Assembly: GCA_938005315.1 (NCBI GenBank)
Contig: CALLOB010000005.1
Location: 83,413-147,412, forward strand
Length of the DNA: 64,000 bases
Source: an uncultured Phycisphaerae bacterium
GTDB taxonomy: Bacteria; Planctomycetota; Phycisphaerae; UBA1845; PWPN01
Reading direction: 5' to 3'
The position numbers and the translations under genes are program-made. The notes below the pieces were generated by a model. It saw only the letters and a program-made list of their open reading frames with translations, had not been told where the DNA came from and made no database searches. This document shows positions 17,623 to 25,989 of the stretch, piece after piece (position 1 is the first letter of the stretch; the number at the start of each line of letters is the position of its first letter).

Positions 17623-18591
17623 TTACCGGGCCGTCGGCGTCAGCAGGATCCGGGGCGGCTGCACCGGGGCGTAGGCATGCCGCCGGGGGATGGTCGCGCG
17701 GTCGAACGGCCGGTAGCTTTCGATCGCGCCGACGCGGGCGATGCGCACCGACTTACGCAGCAGACCCCGGCCGTTGTCGGCGTCGCTGAACAGGCCGCGG
17801 GCATAGCCCGGACCCCGGCTGCCGCCGAGGTTCGACGAGAAGTACTTCAGGCCGATGATCGCCCCGTCGGAATCCCGCACCCAATCGATGAAAATCACCG
17901 AATGCCCCCCCGGCGGCGTGGTGCTGTAGCTGAGGAAGTCGCCCGGGCGGGCCTCCTCGAAATCCTCGACCGCCCGGCCGAGGCCGTAGGCGGTGATCGC
18001 CCGTTGTTCGCAGTCGCCCTCGCCTTCGATGTACCACAACTGCAGCATGTTGAACAGATCGTGGAAGGTCATGCCGTTGAAGTCATCGGGGTCCAGGCCC
18101 TTCTGCACGTTGCGCAGCTGCATCGCCCGGAAGAAGATCTCGAAGGTCAGCCCGCAGCAGTAGCTGCAGCGCGACCCGTCGGGATAGGCCTTGGCCACGA
18201 CCATGCCGCGGTACCACAGGTCCTGGGTGACGCCGTTGTAGATGTCGTATTCCCGCGGATCCCAGCCGCAGTGGTAGGGGTAGGAGCCGTCCAGCGGATA
18301 GGCGGCCACGACCCGCAGTACATAGGGGTTCAGCGAGCCTTCTTCGTCGTCGGCCACACGTTCTTCGCAGGCGAAAGCCCGGGCCAGGGCTTTGTCGACG
18401 GGCGAGAAGCCGCGCTCGTCCACCGGGTAGGGCGTCGGGGTGTAGCGATATCGCCTGGGCACCGCGTTCTCACGGTCCGCCGAGGCGGATTCCGCCGGTC
18501 CGGCCCAAGGACCGGGGACGGCGCAGGCGCCGGCCATCAGCACGGCCAGGCCGCAGACGGCCCTGATCATGTTTCGGACGCGTTGCACCAC
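17623..18591 (-). CDS. Exported NlpC/P60-like protein (possible cysteine peptidase)
   Basis: A 322-residue exported protein with N-terminal MIRAVCGLAVLMAGAC, a signal peptide with a possible lipobox Cys. The middle shows the order expected for an NlpC/P60 or CHAP-type domain: SYCCGLTFEIFFRAM (candidate catalytic Cys before GL), then ARPGDFLSY, then PPGGHSVIFIDWV (candidate His). The family normally cuts peptidoglycan peptides. Many extra Cys residues (CGWDP, CSYCC, GDCEQR) suggest disulfides. GTG 18591 has AAGGAG five bases upstream and was preferred over the ATG at 18570. It is the last gene of a three-gene run of exported proteins. The assignment rests on motif order only. Confidence 0.6.
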   Translation of the reverse strand: MVQRVRNMIRAVCGLAVLMAGACAVPGPWAGPAESASADRENAVPRRYRYTPTPYPVDERGFSPVDKALARAFACEERVADDEEGSLNPYVLRVVAAYPLDGSYPYHCGWDPREYDIYNGVTQDLWYRGMVVAKAYPDGSRCSYCCGLTFEIFFRAMQLRNVQKGLDPDDFNGMTFHDLFNMLQLWYIEGEGDCEQRAITAYGLGRAVEDFEEARPGDFLSYSTTPPGGHSVIFIDWVRDSDGAIIGLKYFSSNLGGSRGPGYARGLFSDADNGRGLLRKSVRIARVGAIESYRPFDRATIPRRHAYAPVQPPRILLTPTAR

Positions 18592-18614
18592 GGTGACTCC
18601 TTGCGATTCCCGCC

Positions 18615-19301
18615 TCAAGGCCCCGGAACCACTGCGACGATCGCCCACCGCTGGACGGACACGGCCGCAGAACCCAATCCGCTGACAGCGAGGCTGTCGT
18701 TGGCTCGTGTGACCGTGACCGTCAGGTCCGCACCCTGCTGGAAGCTCCGCAGGTCGTCGGCGCTGACGGCCAGCACGCCGGTGTCCGGGACCGGCCCGAG
18801 TGTCTTGAGCCGGCCGCGGCCCAGCAGGGTCTGGCGCAGTTCGACGGTCGCCTGAACGCCCGACTCGGCCGCCGACCAGCTCACTTCGAAGCCCGATAGC
18901 GAGGCGGTGGCGCCGGCCGCCGGGGCGGTGATCTGGAAGTCGGCCGGGGCATGGACCGTGGTGTCGAACACGCCGCGTGTCGGCTCGGCGACCGTGATCA
19001 CGTACTGCGCGGCCGCCGGTACCGAAGCGGTGTACTCGCCGTCGCGGTCCGGCCCGGACAGCGCGACGCCGTTCACCGATACGCCCTGGTCGGGGCCGAA
19101 CACGACCTTGTTGCCGTGCCGGTCGGTAATGCCGGCGGTGACCGACGCGTTCGCGCCGCCGGCCTGCTGCAGGATGATGATTTCTGCGTCGGCTTCGTTC
19201 AACGGAATGTCGCCGTCACCGAGGCGGATCGAGCAGGAACCTCCCATGCACCAACCGGCAATCCCCAGACCGCAGAGCAGCCGCAGCAGGTTTCGTGACA
19301 T
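18615..19301 (-). CDS. Lipoprotein with Ig-like beta-sandwich content
   Basis: A 228-residue protein with signal MSRNLLRLLCGLGIAGWCMGG and Cys23 in GGSC as likely lipid attachment. The mature part is rich in short Gly/Ala/Thr strands such as VSVNGVALSG, YVITVAEPTRG and GFEVSWSAAESG, which look like two small Ig- or carboxypeptidase-regulatory-like beta domains. There is no enzymatic motif. It lies between the two other exported-protein genes of the run 20220 to 17623, with gaps of 40 and 23 bp. A structural or binding role at the envelope is the most that can be said. Confidence 0.55.
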   Translation of the reverse strand: MSRNLLRLLCGLGIAGWCMGGSCSIRLGDGDIPLNEADAEIIILQQAGGANASVTAGITDRHGNKVVFGPDQGVSVNGVALSGPDRDGEYTASVPAAAQYVITVAEPTRGVFDTTVHAPADFQITAPAAGATASLSGFEVSWSAAESGVQATVELRQTLLGRGRLKTLGPVPDTGVLAVSADDLRSFQQGADLTVTVTRANDSLAVSGLGSAAVSVQRWAIVAVVPGP

Positions 19302-19341
19302 CCCGGTCTTCTCCGGCGGTCGGAGTCGAGGGCTCCGATCC

Positions 19342-20220
19342 TCAGGGCAGCACTTCCAGGGTCAACGCCCGCGTGTCCGTCGTGGGCGGCACATCGTCGT
19401 CGGTCACCTTCACGGTGAAGCTGCGCGTCCCGGCCACGGCGGGTCTCCCGGAGATCCGGCCTGTTCCCGGGTCCAGTTTCAGTTCGTCCGCCGGCGCGGG
19501 AGGCGCCAGGACGCCGGCCACCACCGCCCAGCGCAGCGGCCGCTTGCCGCCGGCGGCGGTGAGCGTCGCCGAGTAGGTCTCGCCGACCTTCGCGGCCGGC
19601 AGCGACGCGGTGGTGATCGACACCGCCGCGGCCTTGACCGTCAGGCGGGTGTCGGTCGAGGCGGTTTGCCGCGGATCGCCGCTGTCGACGGCGACGATGC
19701 GGATCGGGAGGCGATCGTAGTCGTTCAAAGGCACACCGCTGATGATGCCGGTGTCCGGATCAAAGCTCAGCCCCGCCGGCAGGCCGACCACCGAGAAGGC
19801 GTAAGGCGGAACGCCTCCGGAAGCGGACAATGCCTGGCTGTAGGCCTCTCCGACTCGCGCCGGCGCCACCGAGCGCGCGACGACCAGCCGCGGAATGACG
19901 TTGAGGGTGTAGGTCCGCTCGGCGGTGAGGGGAAGCAGGCTGGCGGCCCGGGCGCCGACGGTGAAACTGAAGCTGCCGCTCTCCCGGGGCGTCCCGGCGA
20001 TCAGGCCGGTCTCGGCGGACAGGGCCAGCCCCTGCGGCAGCGTTCCGCCTATCGGGTACCAGGAGAACGAGCCTTCGGCCGCCACGGCGAGGTCCTGGCT
20101 GTAGACCAGACCTTCGGCGGCATTGGGAAGAGATTCCGGGAGGATCTCGACGGACGCCGGGCATCCGGCGAGGGCACAGCAGGCAGCGGCCAGAACGCCG
20201 GAGGCGCGTTTCCTCGGCAC
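19342..20220 (-). CDS. Lipoprotein with three putative-Ig (He_PIG) repeats
   Basis: A 292-residue lipoprotein with a clear lipobox LAGC (Cys20). Three repeats of about 85-90 residues follow, each of the He_PIG type: a start near LPNAAEGLVYSQDL, SVAPARVGEAYSQAL and SLPAAKVGETYSATL, then GLALSAETGLIAGTP, GLSFDPDTGIISGVP and ELKLDPGTGRISGRP. These domains act as spacers or binding modules on secreted proteins. The GTG start has AAGGGGG about nine bases upstream. It is the first gene of the leftward exported-protein run, and its promoter must lie in 20221-20667. Confidence 0.75.
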   Translation of the reverse strand: MPRKRASGVLAAACCALAGCPASVEILPESLPNAAEGLVYSQDLAVAAEGSFSWYPIGGTLPQGLALSAETGLIAGTPRESGSFSFTVGARAASLLPLTAERTYTLNVIPRLVVARSVAPARVGEAYSQALSASGGVPPYAFSVVGLPAGLSFDPDTGIISGVPLNDYDRLPIRIVAVDSGDPRQTASTDTRLTVKAAAVSITTASLPAAKVGETYSATLTAAGGKRPLRWAVVAGVLAPPAPADELKLDPGTGRISGRPAVAGTRSFTVKVTDDDVPPTTDTRALTLEVLP

Positions 20221-20667
20221 AGGCAGGTCCCCCTTGGCGTGTGGCGGTCATCGCGGCGTTATCAGACTACCCTCGGTCGGGGCGGCGGGCAACACGCACC
20301 CGCCGCTGGGTCGGCAAGTCCGTCCGGAGGACACGGTCCCGGCCGGCGCCCCAGCCCCAGGACGCGACGGCCGGAGCGACTCGCCTGAATCGCGCCCCAG
20401 ATCCCGGGACGAACGCACCGCGCGGCGTGAGTTTTATGGGACGCCAGTTCGAGAGTCGCGCACGCCAGCAGCCGGCACCAGGTACATTCAAAAAAGGGGG
20501 TTCTGGCGCAAACCCCGCCCCCGGCCTGGACGATAAGACCTGCGGGCCGACGGACGGCCGGAGAACCTACAACCGCTTCCCGGCCTCCGGCCGGATCATT
20601 CGCTCCCTGCGACCGGGGGCGAACGTGTCGCGCCCGAGGGTCCCGGCTGGAGGATCAGTACCGACAC
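20221..20667. other. Divergent intergenic region with an unassigned terminator
   Basis: This 447-bp region lies between the leftward lipoprotein gene and the rightward response regulator gene. It holds no credible ORF. The one clear element is the minus-strand intrinsic terminator at 20490-20516. A weak minus-strand promoter-like pair (TTCGCC at 20618-20623, 17 bp, AATGAT at 20595-20600) lies about 100 bp before it. The region may encode a small RNA or an attenuated leader of the lipoprotein operon. Confidence 0.4.
20490..20516 (-). terminator. Intrinsic terminator on the minus strand, no gene feeding it
   Basis: Read on the minus strand, GGGGTT pairs perfectly with AACCCC (plus-strand 20511-20516 and 20497-20502) over an 8-base loop, followed directly by C and T6 (20490-20495). 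In DNA this GC-rich such a run is conspicuous. The only feature upstream on that strand is the antisense of the response regulator gene, so the transcript that ends here is unknown. Confidence 0.6.
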
Positions 20668-21666
20668 ATGGAACGGCGTATCCTGGTGGTGGACGACGAT
20701 CCGATGATGCTTCGGCTGCTGACCAAGCATCTTCGCGGGGCCAATTTCGAGGTCCTGACCGCCGACAACGGCGCCGAAGCCATGCATCTGATGATGGCCG
20801 AGGGTCCCCCGCTGGTCATCAGCGACTGGTCGATGCCGGGCATGACCGGCCTGGAGCTCTGCAAGAACATCCGCCAGACCGAGGGCATCGGTTTCGTCTA
20901 CCTGATCATCCTCACCGCCCATGCCGAAAAGGAACGGGTGGTTGAAGCGCTCAACGCCGGGGCCAACGACTTCCTGGCCAAGCCCTTCCACCGCGAGGAA
21001 CTGCTGGCCCGGGTCGGTGCGGGCATGCGTATCGTGACCCTGGAGGCCGACCTGGCGCGTCGAACCCGCGAACTCTACAAGGCCAACGCCGAACTGGCGG
21101 TGCTGAACCTCAAGCTCAATAAAGTGGCCACGACAGACGAGCTGACCGACCTGCCTAATCGCCGCGAGGGCCTCAAGCGGCTGCGCAACCTCTGGGAGAA
21201 CGCACTTCACGAAGGCGCGCCTCTCTCGTGCATCATGGTGGACATCGACCATTTCAAGCGCTGCAACGACACCTTCGGCCACGAGAGCGGCGACCGCGTG
21301 CTGCGGGAAGTCGCCCGGACGATGGAAGGGGCCTGCCGGCGAAAGGAATCGGTCTGCCGGCTCGGCGGCGAGGAGTTCCTGATTCTCTGTCCCGGCCAGT
21401 CCCTCGAGGAGGCGGCGGCCACCGCCGAGACGATCCGCAGGGCGGTTCAGGACCACGCCGTTCAGCTGGAAACCGGAGAGTTGCGGGCCACGATCAGCCT
21501 GGGAGTCGCCGGGCGGAACGAGCGGACGGCCACCGCCGACGACATGCTGCGCCTGGCCGACGAGGCCCTGTACGCCGCCAAGCGCGCCGGCCGCAACCGG
21601 GTCCATGTGGCCGGGAGCCGGCCGAGCATGCCCGCCGAGCCGGCGACCGTCTCATCACCGGCCTGA
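20668..21666 (+). CDS. Response regulator with GGDEF diguanylate cyclase output
   Basis: This 332-residue soluble regulator makes cyclic di-GMP from two GTP when phosphorylated. The receiver domain (about 4-120) has the acidic pocket Asp9-Asp11, phospho-acceptor Asp53 in SDWSMPG, Thr83 and Lys105. A short coiled linker (about 125-155) leads to a GGDEF domain with VDIDHFKRCNDTFGH and an active-site GGEEF (233-237). The inhibitory site nine residues before it is RRKE rather than RxxD, so product feedback may be altered. The domain order resembles PleD with one receiver. It lies next to fliM, which suggests control of motility versus surface life. Confidence 0.92.
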   Translation: MERRILVVDDDPMMLRLLTKHLRGANFEVLTADNGAEAMHLMMAEGPPLVISDWSMPGMTGLELCKNIRQTEGIGFVYLIILTAHAEKERVVEALNAGANDFLAKPFHREELLARVGAGMRIVTLEADLARRTRELYKANAELAVLNLKLNKVATTDELTDLPNRREGLKRLRNLWENALHEGAPLSCIMVDIDHFKRCNDTFGHESGDRVLREVARTMEGACRRKESVCRLGGEEFLILCPGQSLEEAAATAETIRRAVQDHAVQLETGELRATISLGVAGRNERTATADDMLRLADEALYAAKRAGRNRVHVAGSRPSMPAEPATVSSPA

Positions 21667-22006
21667 GCCGTCCGCCTCTGACCGGGCTGCCGGGGCGGCC
21701 GGGCGCTTCCGGCAGGCTGGTCGGCACCCGGCATTCCTCCCGCCGCGCCGTGACTGACCCCGGGAGGTTCGAGTCGACCGCAAGCTCTTCAGGGGTGTGA
21801 TTATCGGACTTCAGGCACCGGAACCGGAGCTGATCCGGCGCCGGGATGTGCGACCGCGACATGTTCGGCCCGGACTCGCGACCCCCCTCAAGGCCGCCGG
21901 AGCGAATGTCCGATGAACTGGTAACGGCGCCCTGTCCGATAATCCACGGGCCTGTGGCGCCGCCGCGCGCCCGGGCGGTTCCGGGCCGACGGGGTTTCGA
22001 TCGACC
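21667..22006 (+). promoter_or_regulatory. fliM upstream region with long-range inverted repeat and sigma28-like -10
   Basis: This 340-bp gap has no ORF. GATTATCGGAC (21799-21809) is the exact reverse complement of GTCCGATAATC (21934-21944), 124 bp apart; with one bulge the pairing extends three more bases. A further TGTCCGAT copy lies at 21907-21914. The downstream copy contains CCGATAA, the core of the sigma28 (FliA) -10 box, but no good TAAA -35 is seen. The repeats may be looping operators, a structured leader closed by an 11-bp stem, or a flagellar promoter. Confidence 0.4.
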
Positions 22007-23011
22007 ATGGCGGACGTTCTCGACCAGGCCGAGGTGGATGCCCTGCTGTCGGCGGTGGATTCCGGGATCGGCCCGGACACCGAACCGGAGGTCTTCAGCC
22101 GCTCGAAGGCCAAGCAGCAGGAGATCCGCACCTACGACTTCAAGCGGCCCGAGCGGGTCAGCAAAGACCAGATGCGGTCGCTGGAGGCGATCCACGAGGG
22201 GTTCGCCCGCAACTTCGGGGCGAGCCTGTCGGCTTTCCTGCGCACCATCGTCGAGGTACGGGTGGCGACCATCGAGCAGCTGACTTACAGCGAGTTCATC
22301 CACTCGCTGCCGAACCCGACGTGCTTCAACCTGCTGGACGCCCCTCCGCTGGAGGGCCAGCTGTGCCTGGAAATCAGCCCGCTGATCGTCTACCCGATCA
22401 TCGACCGGCTGCTCGGCGGATCCAACGCCGAGCTGTTCATTCCCCAGCGCCCGCTGACCTCGATCGAGTGGCGGCTGGTCAAGCGGATCACCGACCGGGC
22501 CCTCAGCCAGCTGACCGAGGTGTGGCAGACGCTGGTGCAGGTGGAGTTCAGCCTGGCCGAGACCGAGTCCAACCCCCACCTGGTTCAGATCGTGGCCCCC
22601 AACGAAGTCGTGGTGGTCATCGGCCTGGAGCTGAAGATGGGCACGCGGGCCGGCACCATGACCCTGTGCCTGCCCTTCAACGTCATCGAGCCGGTGATGG
22701 GCAAGCTGGCCACGCAGAGCTGGCTGGCCTATCAGCGCAAGGCCTCCAGCGCCGCCCAGCGCCAGCAGGTCACCGAGCATGTCAAGTCGGCCGAACTGGA
22801 GGTGCGGGCCTTCCTGGCCAGCACGACGATGACGGTCCGCGACCTGCTTGAGCTTCAGCCCGGGGATATCATTCCCACGGAAAAGGAGGCCACCGCCGAC
22901 CTGATCCTGCAGGTGGAGAACCGTAACAAGTTCGCCGGCCGGTTGTATCAGTACAAGGGCATGCGGGCCATCCGCGTGACCCGGCTGGCGGATCCCGAGG
23001 AGAAGCTCTGA
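22007..23011 (+). CDS. fliM: Flagellar motor switch protein FliM
   Basis: A 334-residue FliM, a component of the cytoplasmic C-ring that binds phosphorylated CheY and sets the direction of rotation. The N-terminal CheY-binding peptide is LDQAEVDALLSAV. The middle CheC/CheX-like domain carries FARNFGASLSAFLRTIVEV and the GGSN turn (RLLGGSNAE), and the C-terminal surface-presentation (FliN-like) domain ends the protein. Length is normal. No other flagellar gene is in the window, so it lies outside a main flagellar cluster. The neighbouring cyclic di-GMP regulator is a plausible functional partner. Confidence 0.95.
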   Translation: MADVLDQAEVDALLSAVDSGIGPDTEPEVFSRSKAKQQEIRTYDFKRPERVSKDQMRSLEAIHEGFARNFGASLSAFLRTIVEVRVATIEQLTYSEFIHSLPNPTCFNLLDAPPLEGQLCLEISPLIVYPIIDRLLGGSNAELFIPQRPLTSIEWRLVKRITDRALSQLTEVWQTLVQVEFSLAETESNPHLVQIVAPNEVVVVIGLELKMGTRAGTMTLCLPFNVIEPVMGKLATQSWLAYQRKASSAAQRQQVTEHVKSAELEVRAFLASTTMTVRDLLELQPGDIIPTEKEATADLILQVENRNKFAGRLYQYKGMRAIRVTRLADPEEKL

Positions 23012-23055
23012 GCGGCCGGTCTGCTCTGCCGCAGCTGCCGGGCGAGGATCAGGCC

Positions 23056-23550
23056 ATGAGTCAGGAAACCGTTTCGCAACCCGGCGGCGCCGGTCCCCGG
23101 AACCGGCTGGGAACCATTTTCGTCGGCGTCGTGGTGGTCGCGGTCATTTACCTGGCCACCAGTCGCACCTCCCCTCCGCCTCCGGCGGCCTTTGAATGGG
23201 CTTCCGATCATGACGCCGCCCTGGCCCGCGCGGCCGCCGAGAAACGGCCGGTGCTGCTGACGTTCAGCGCCGCCTGGTGCGGTGCCTGTCGGATGATGGA
23301 CCGGGACGTCTACGCCAGACCGGAGGCCGGGGCGTTGCTGCGCCGCTGGCTGCCGGTCCGGGTGGACGCCGACGCCCAGCAGGCGCTGGTCAGCCGCTAC
23401 CAGATCGCGGCGGTCCCCACGCTGCTGATGCTGTCCCCGGATGGAAAGGTCATCGATCGCTACGACGGGCCGCTGACGCTTTCGCAGCTGGCCGAGGCCA
23501 TCGCCCGCGCCGAGGCCTCCATGGGGGCCGGCGGAGCCTCCGGGACGTGA
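23056..23550 (+). CDS. Membrane-anchored thioredoxin-fold protein
   Basis: A 164-residue protein with one N-terminal transmembrane helix (about 19-35) and a periplasmic or paryphoplasmic thioredoxin domain. The active site is FSAAWCGACRMMDRDVY (Cys75-Gly-Ala-Cys78) and the cis-Pro loop is AVPTLLML. It resembles the DsbD C-terminal or thioredoxin_7 type rather than TlpA. It probably reduces or isomerises disulfides in exported proteins. It starts 44 bp after fliM on the same strand; whether they share a transcript is not clear. Confidence 0.82.
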   Translation: MSQETVSQPGGAGPRNRLGTIFVGVVVVAVIYLATSRTSPPPPAAFEWASDHDAALARAAAEKRPVLLTFSAAWCGACRMMDRDVYARPEAGALLRRWLPVRVDADAQQALVSRYQIAAVPTLLMLSPDGKVIDRYDGPLTLSQLAEAIARAEASMGAGGASGT

Positions 23551-23743
23551 CGCCAGCCAACCGCCGCATTCCCCCGCGAGCCGAAGTGCGTCGTCATGTC
23601 CGTGTACGCGGGGAGGAAACCACGACCTGCCCGATGAGGCGGAAGGTTCCATCGCCGGCGCCGGAACACGCTGGTCCGACAGCCTGAGCGGCACCCCCGA
23701 CGAACCGCCCGCGACCGCCTCTGAAAACCGCATCGGCGGAAGC

Positions 23744-24502
23744 TCAGCCGGCGGCCTTGAGACCCCTCTCGGCGGCCTGCTTCTGGGGACGGGGGGGATC
23801 GGCCGCCAGAACCGCTTTGTAGATCGCACGGGCCGCATCCCTGTTTCCGGCGCCGGCCAGCGCCTCGGCAAGCCGCAGGCGGGCGGAAAAGGCCCTCGCA
23901 CGAACCTGCGGGCAGCCACATCGGCAGGCCTCGTCGATCAACCCATCGGCCGCCGGATCGGGTACCGAGCCCAGGACCTCGATGGCCGCCAGGCGCACCT
24001 CCATATCCTCGTCCTGCACGGCCTGCTTCAAGGCGGGCATGATCCGCTCGGGCGACCGGCCGGCCAGGGCGGCCACCAGGGCCGCGCGGAATTCAGGCCC
24101 GTCCTGCGTCGCCAGGGCCGCGATCAGCGCGGCGGTGGCCTCATTGGACGGATCGCGGGCCAGCGCACAGCGAGCGGCCTCACGGAGCCGGAGGTCCCGC
24201 ATCGCCCCGGCGATGGCCGGCACCTCGGCCGGACCGCAGACGAAGCTCAGCAGCCTCAGGAGCTTCTCGCGGGTCGCGATCGAGTACCTGGGCACCGGCG
24301 GCTTTTCCTTGCCTTCCTGATCCTTGCCGCCGGGCACGGTTTCGACCAGTTCCGCGGCCAGCATGGCGGCACTCTGGGCCTGCTGGGCGGCGTCCGCGCC
24401 CGGCAGGACGGTGACGATCCGCAGCAGCGACTGCCAGGCCTGCCATGCGGCGGCCTGATCGGCGTCATCCAGCTTCGAAATGATGCCTTCGAGCGATCCC
24501 AT
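23744..24502 (-). CDS. HEAT-repeat protein
   Basis: A 252-residue, all-helical protein without signal peptide. Repeats such as AAIEVLGSVPDPAADGLIDEA, RAALVAALAGRSPERIMPALKQAV and REAARCALARDPSNEATAALIAAL follow the HEAT or PBS-lyase-HEAT pattern. The tail RAIYKAVLAADPPRPQKQAAERGL looks like a tetratricopeptide-type helix pair. ATG 24502 has a good GGGAGGA site eight bases upstream. It follows the Gfo/Idh/MocA gene by 68 bp on the same strand. It is likely a scaffold for protein contacts; no partner is indicated. Confidence 0.72.
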   Translation of the reverse strand: MGSLEGIISKLDDADQAAAWQAWQSLLRIVTVLPGADAAQQAQSAAMLAAELVETVPGGKDQEGKEKPPVPRYSIATREKLLRLLSFVCGPAEVPAIAGAMRDLRLREAARCALARDPSNEATAALIAALATQDGPEFRAALVAALAGRSPERIMPALKQAVQDEDMEVRLAAIEVLGSVPDPAADGLIDEACRCGCPQVRARAFSARLRLAEALAGAGNRDAARAIYKAVLAADPPRPQKQAAERGLKAAG

Positions 24503-24570
24503 GTGTCGATTCCTCCCGGTCGGATGCTTCCCCGCGATTTCCGCCGCAAGCCCCGCTCTCGAGCCCGGCA

Positions 24571-25917
24571 TCACAGATGCCACGGCGGACGCATCGGGCG
24601 GCTCAGGTAACGGTTGGCCGCCGGGTCGTCCACGAACTCCTCCCTGGCCGGGTCCCAGCGCAGCGGCCGGCCCAGCTCGATGGCGATGTTGCCAATGTGG
24701 CACACGGTGCAGGACCGGTGTCCGACCTCCACGTCGCAGATGCACCGTCGCCGGGTCTCCATGCACTCGATCCAGTTGGCATAGTGGTTCACCCAGTTGT
24801 CCGGCGACGGACCGGTGTTGTAGACCTTGTGCGACAGCGAGTCGATGTCGATCTTCAGGATCTCGGGGTCCGAGGCCTCGATGCGGCCGCGGTTGACGAA
24901 GATCCAGCCGTCGGTCCCTTCGTAACGCACGCCGTTCTCGCCGTCGGAATGGCAATGCAGCTCGACGCCGTTGGCGTAGCGGTAGATGACGTCGAAGCGG
25001 TGCGGCACGTCATAGGGCCCGCGCTCGAAGAACGTCCCCTTGCCCTCGACCTCCACCGGACCCGAGGTGTCCATGTCCAGGGCCCACTGCACCTGGTCGT
25101 TGTGATGCGCGCCCCAGTCGGTCAGCTTACCGCCCGAGTAAGCCTTGAACCACCGGAACTGGTAGTGGCACCGGCCGGGGAAATACTCCACGTAGGGGGC
25201 CGGTCCCAGCCAGAAATCCCAGTTCAGGCCTGCCGGCGGCGTGGTGTACGGCTCCCAGCCGGCCTCCGGACACGCGCCGATGTAGGTATGGCAGGTCTTC
25301 AGCGTTCCGATCTTTCCATTGCGGACCAGCGCGACCGCCTGGCGGAAGCGCAGGTCCGACCGCTGCATGCTCCCGGTCTGGAAGACGGTACCGTACCGCC
25401 GGGCGGCGGCCACCATCTTGCGACCCTCGTCGATCGTCAGGGTCAGCGGCTTCTCGCAGTAGATGTCCTTGCCGGCCTCCATCGCGGCCACGCAGATCAG
25501 CGCGTGCCAGTGGTCCGGCGTCACGACCACGACCGCGTCGATGTCCTTGCGGTCCAGCACCCGTCGGAAATCCTCGTAGGCCGCCGGACGCCGGCCGGTT
25601 CTCTCACGGACGATCGAGACCGCCTCGTCGCGGTGATTGGCGTCCACGTCGCACACCGCGGCCACCTGGAACCGCTCGTTATGAAGGATCGGCCCGGCCA
25701 GATGATGCCGCCGCCCCAGATCGCCGCAGCCGATCAGGCCCAGCGTGATCTTGCGCGAAGGCATCACGGCAGCCGGCGCGGGTGCGGCCTGCGGACCGGC
25801 GGTCTGCTGCGAACAGCCGGCCAGCTTCAGCACGCCCGGCAGCGCCGAAATCGCCGCCAGCCCGCCGGCCGAACCCTTCAGGAAACTGCGCCGCTTGACT
25901 CTTTTGTTCTCACCCAC
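24571..25917 (-). CDS. Gfo/Idh/MocA oxidoreductase, Tat lipoprotein-like (paralog 3)
   Basis: This 448-residue protein begins MGENKRVKRRSFLKGSAGG with a twin-arginine motif (RRSFLK) and ends the leader in KLAGCS, a possible lipobox. Mature features are LGLIGCGDLG (Rossmann loop), TPDHWH and CEKPLTLTIDEG (catalytic EKP region). A long C-terminal domain carries FRWFKAYSGGKLTDWGAHH, typical of exported planctomycete members. It should use NAD(P) on a sugar-like substrate, with folding and cofactor loading before Tat export. It lies 72 bp downstream of the acyl-reductase-like gene on the same strand. Confidence 0.88.
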   Translation of the reverse strand: MGENKRVKRRSFLKGSAGGLAAISALPGVLKLAGCSQQTAGPQAAPAPAAVMPSRKITLGLIGCGDLGRRHHLAGPILHNERFQVAAVCDVDANHRDEAVSIVRERTGRRPAAYEDFRRVLDRKDIDAVVVVTPDHWHALICVAAMEAGKDIYCEKPLTLTIDEGRKMVAAARRYGTVFQTGSMQRSDLRFRQAVALVRNGKIGTLKTCHTYIGACPEAGWEPYTTPPAGLNWDFWLGPAPYVEYFPGRCHYQFRWFKAYSGGKLTDWGAHHNDQVQWALDMDTSGPVEVEGKGTFFERGPYDVPHRFDVIYRYANGVELHCHSDGENGVRYEGTDGWIFVNRGRIEASDPEILKIDIDSLSHKVYNTGPSPDNWVNHYANWIECMETRRRCICDVEVGHRSCTVCHIGNIAIELGRPLRWDPAREEFVDDPAANRYLSRPMRPPWHL

Positions 25918-25989
25918 GGAGACACCTCCACGTGTTCCCTTGATGCCGTCACCGCGCGGGGACCATGTTACGTCCGGGCGACCACGGCT

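Noticed and set aside
20500-20640. Loose similarity of the minus strand to cobalamin riboswitch core (GGGAA, CCCGC).
   Set aside because: The B12 box and the order and spacing of the core are absent; GC-rich DNA gives such matches by chance.
21760-21790. tRNA T-arm-like GGTTCGAGTC.
   Set aside because: The flanking bases do not form the T stem and no anticodon arm or acceptor stem is present.
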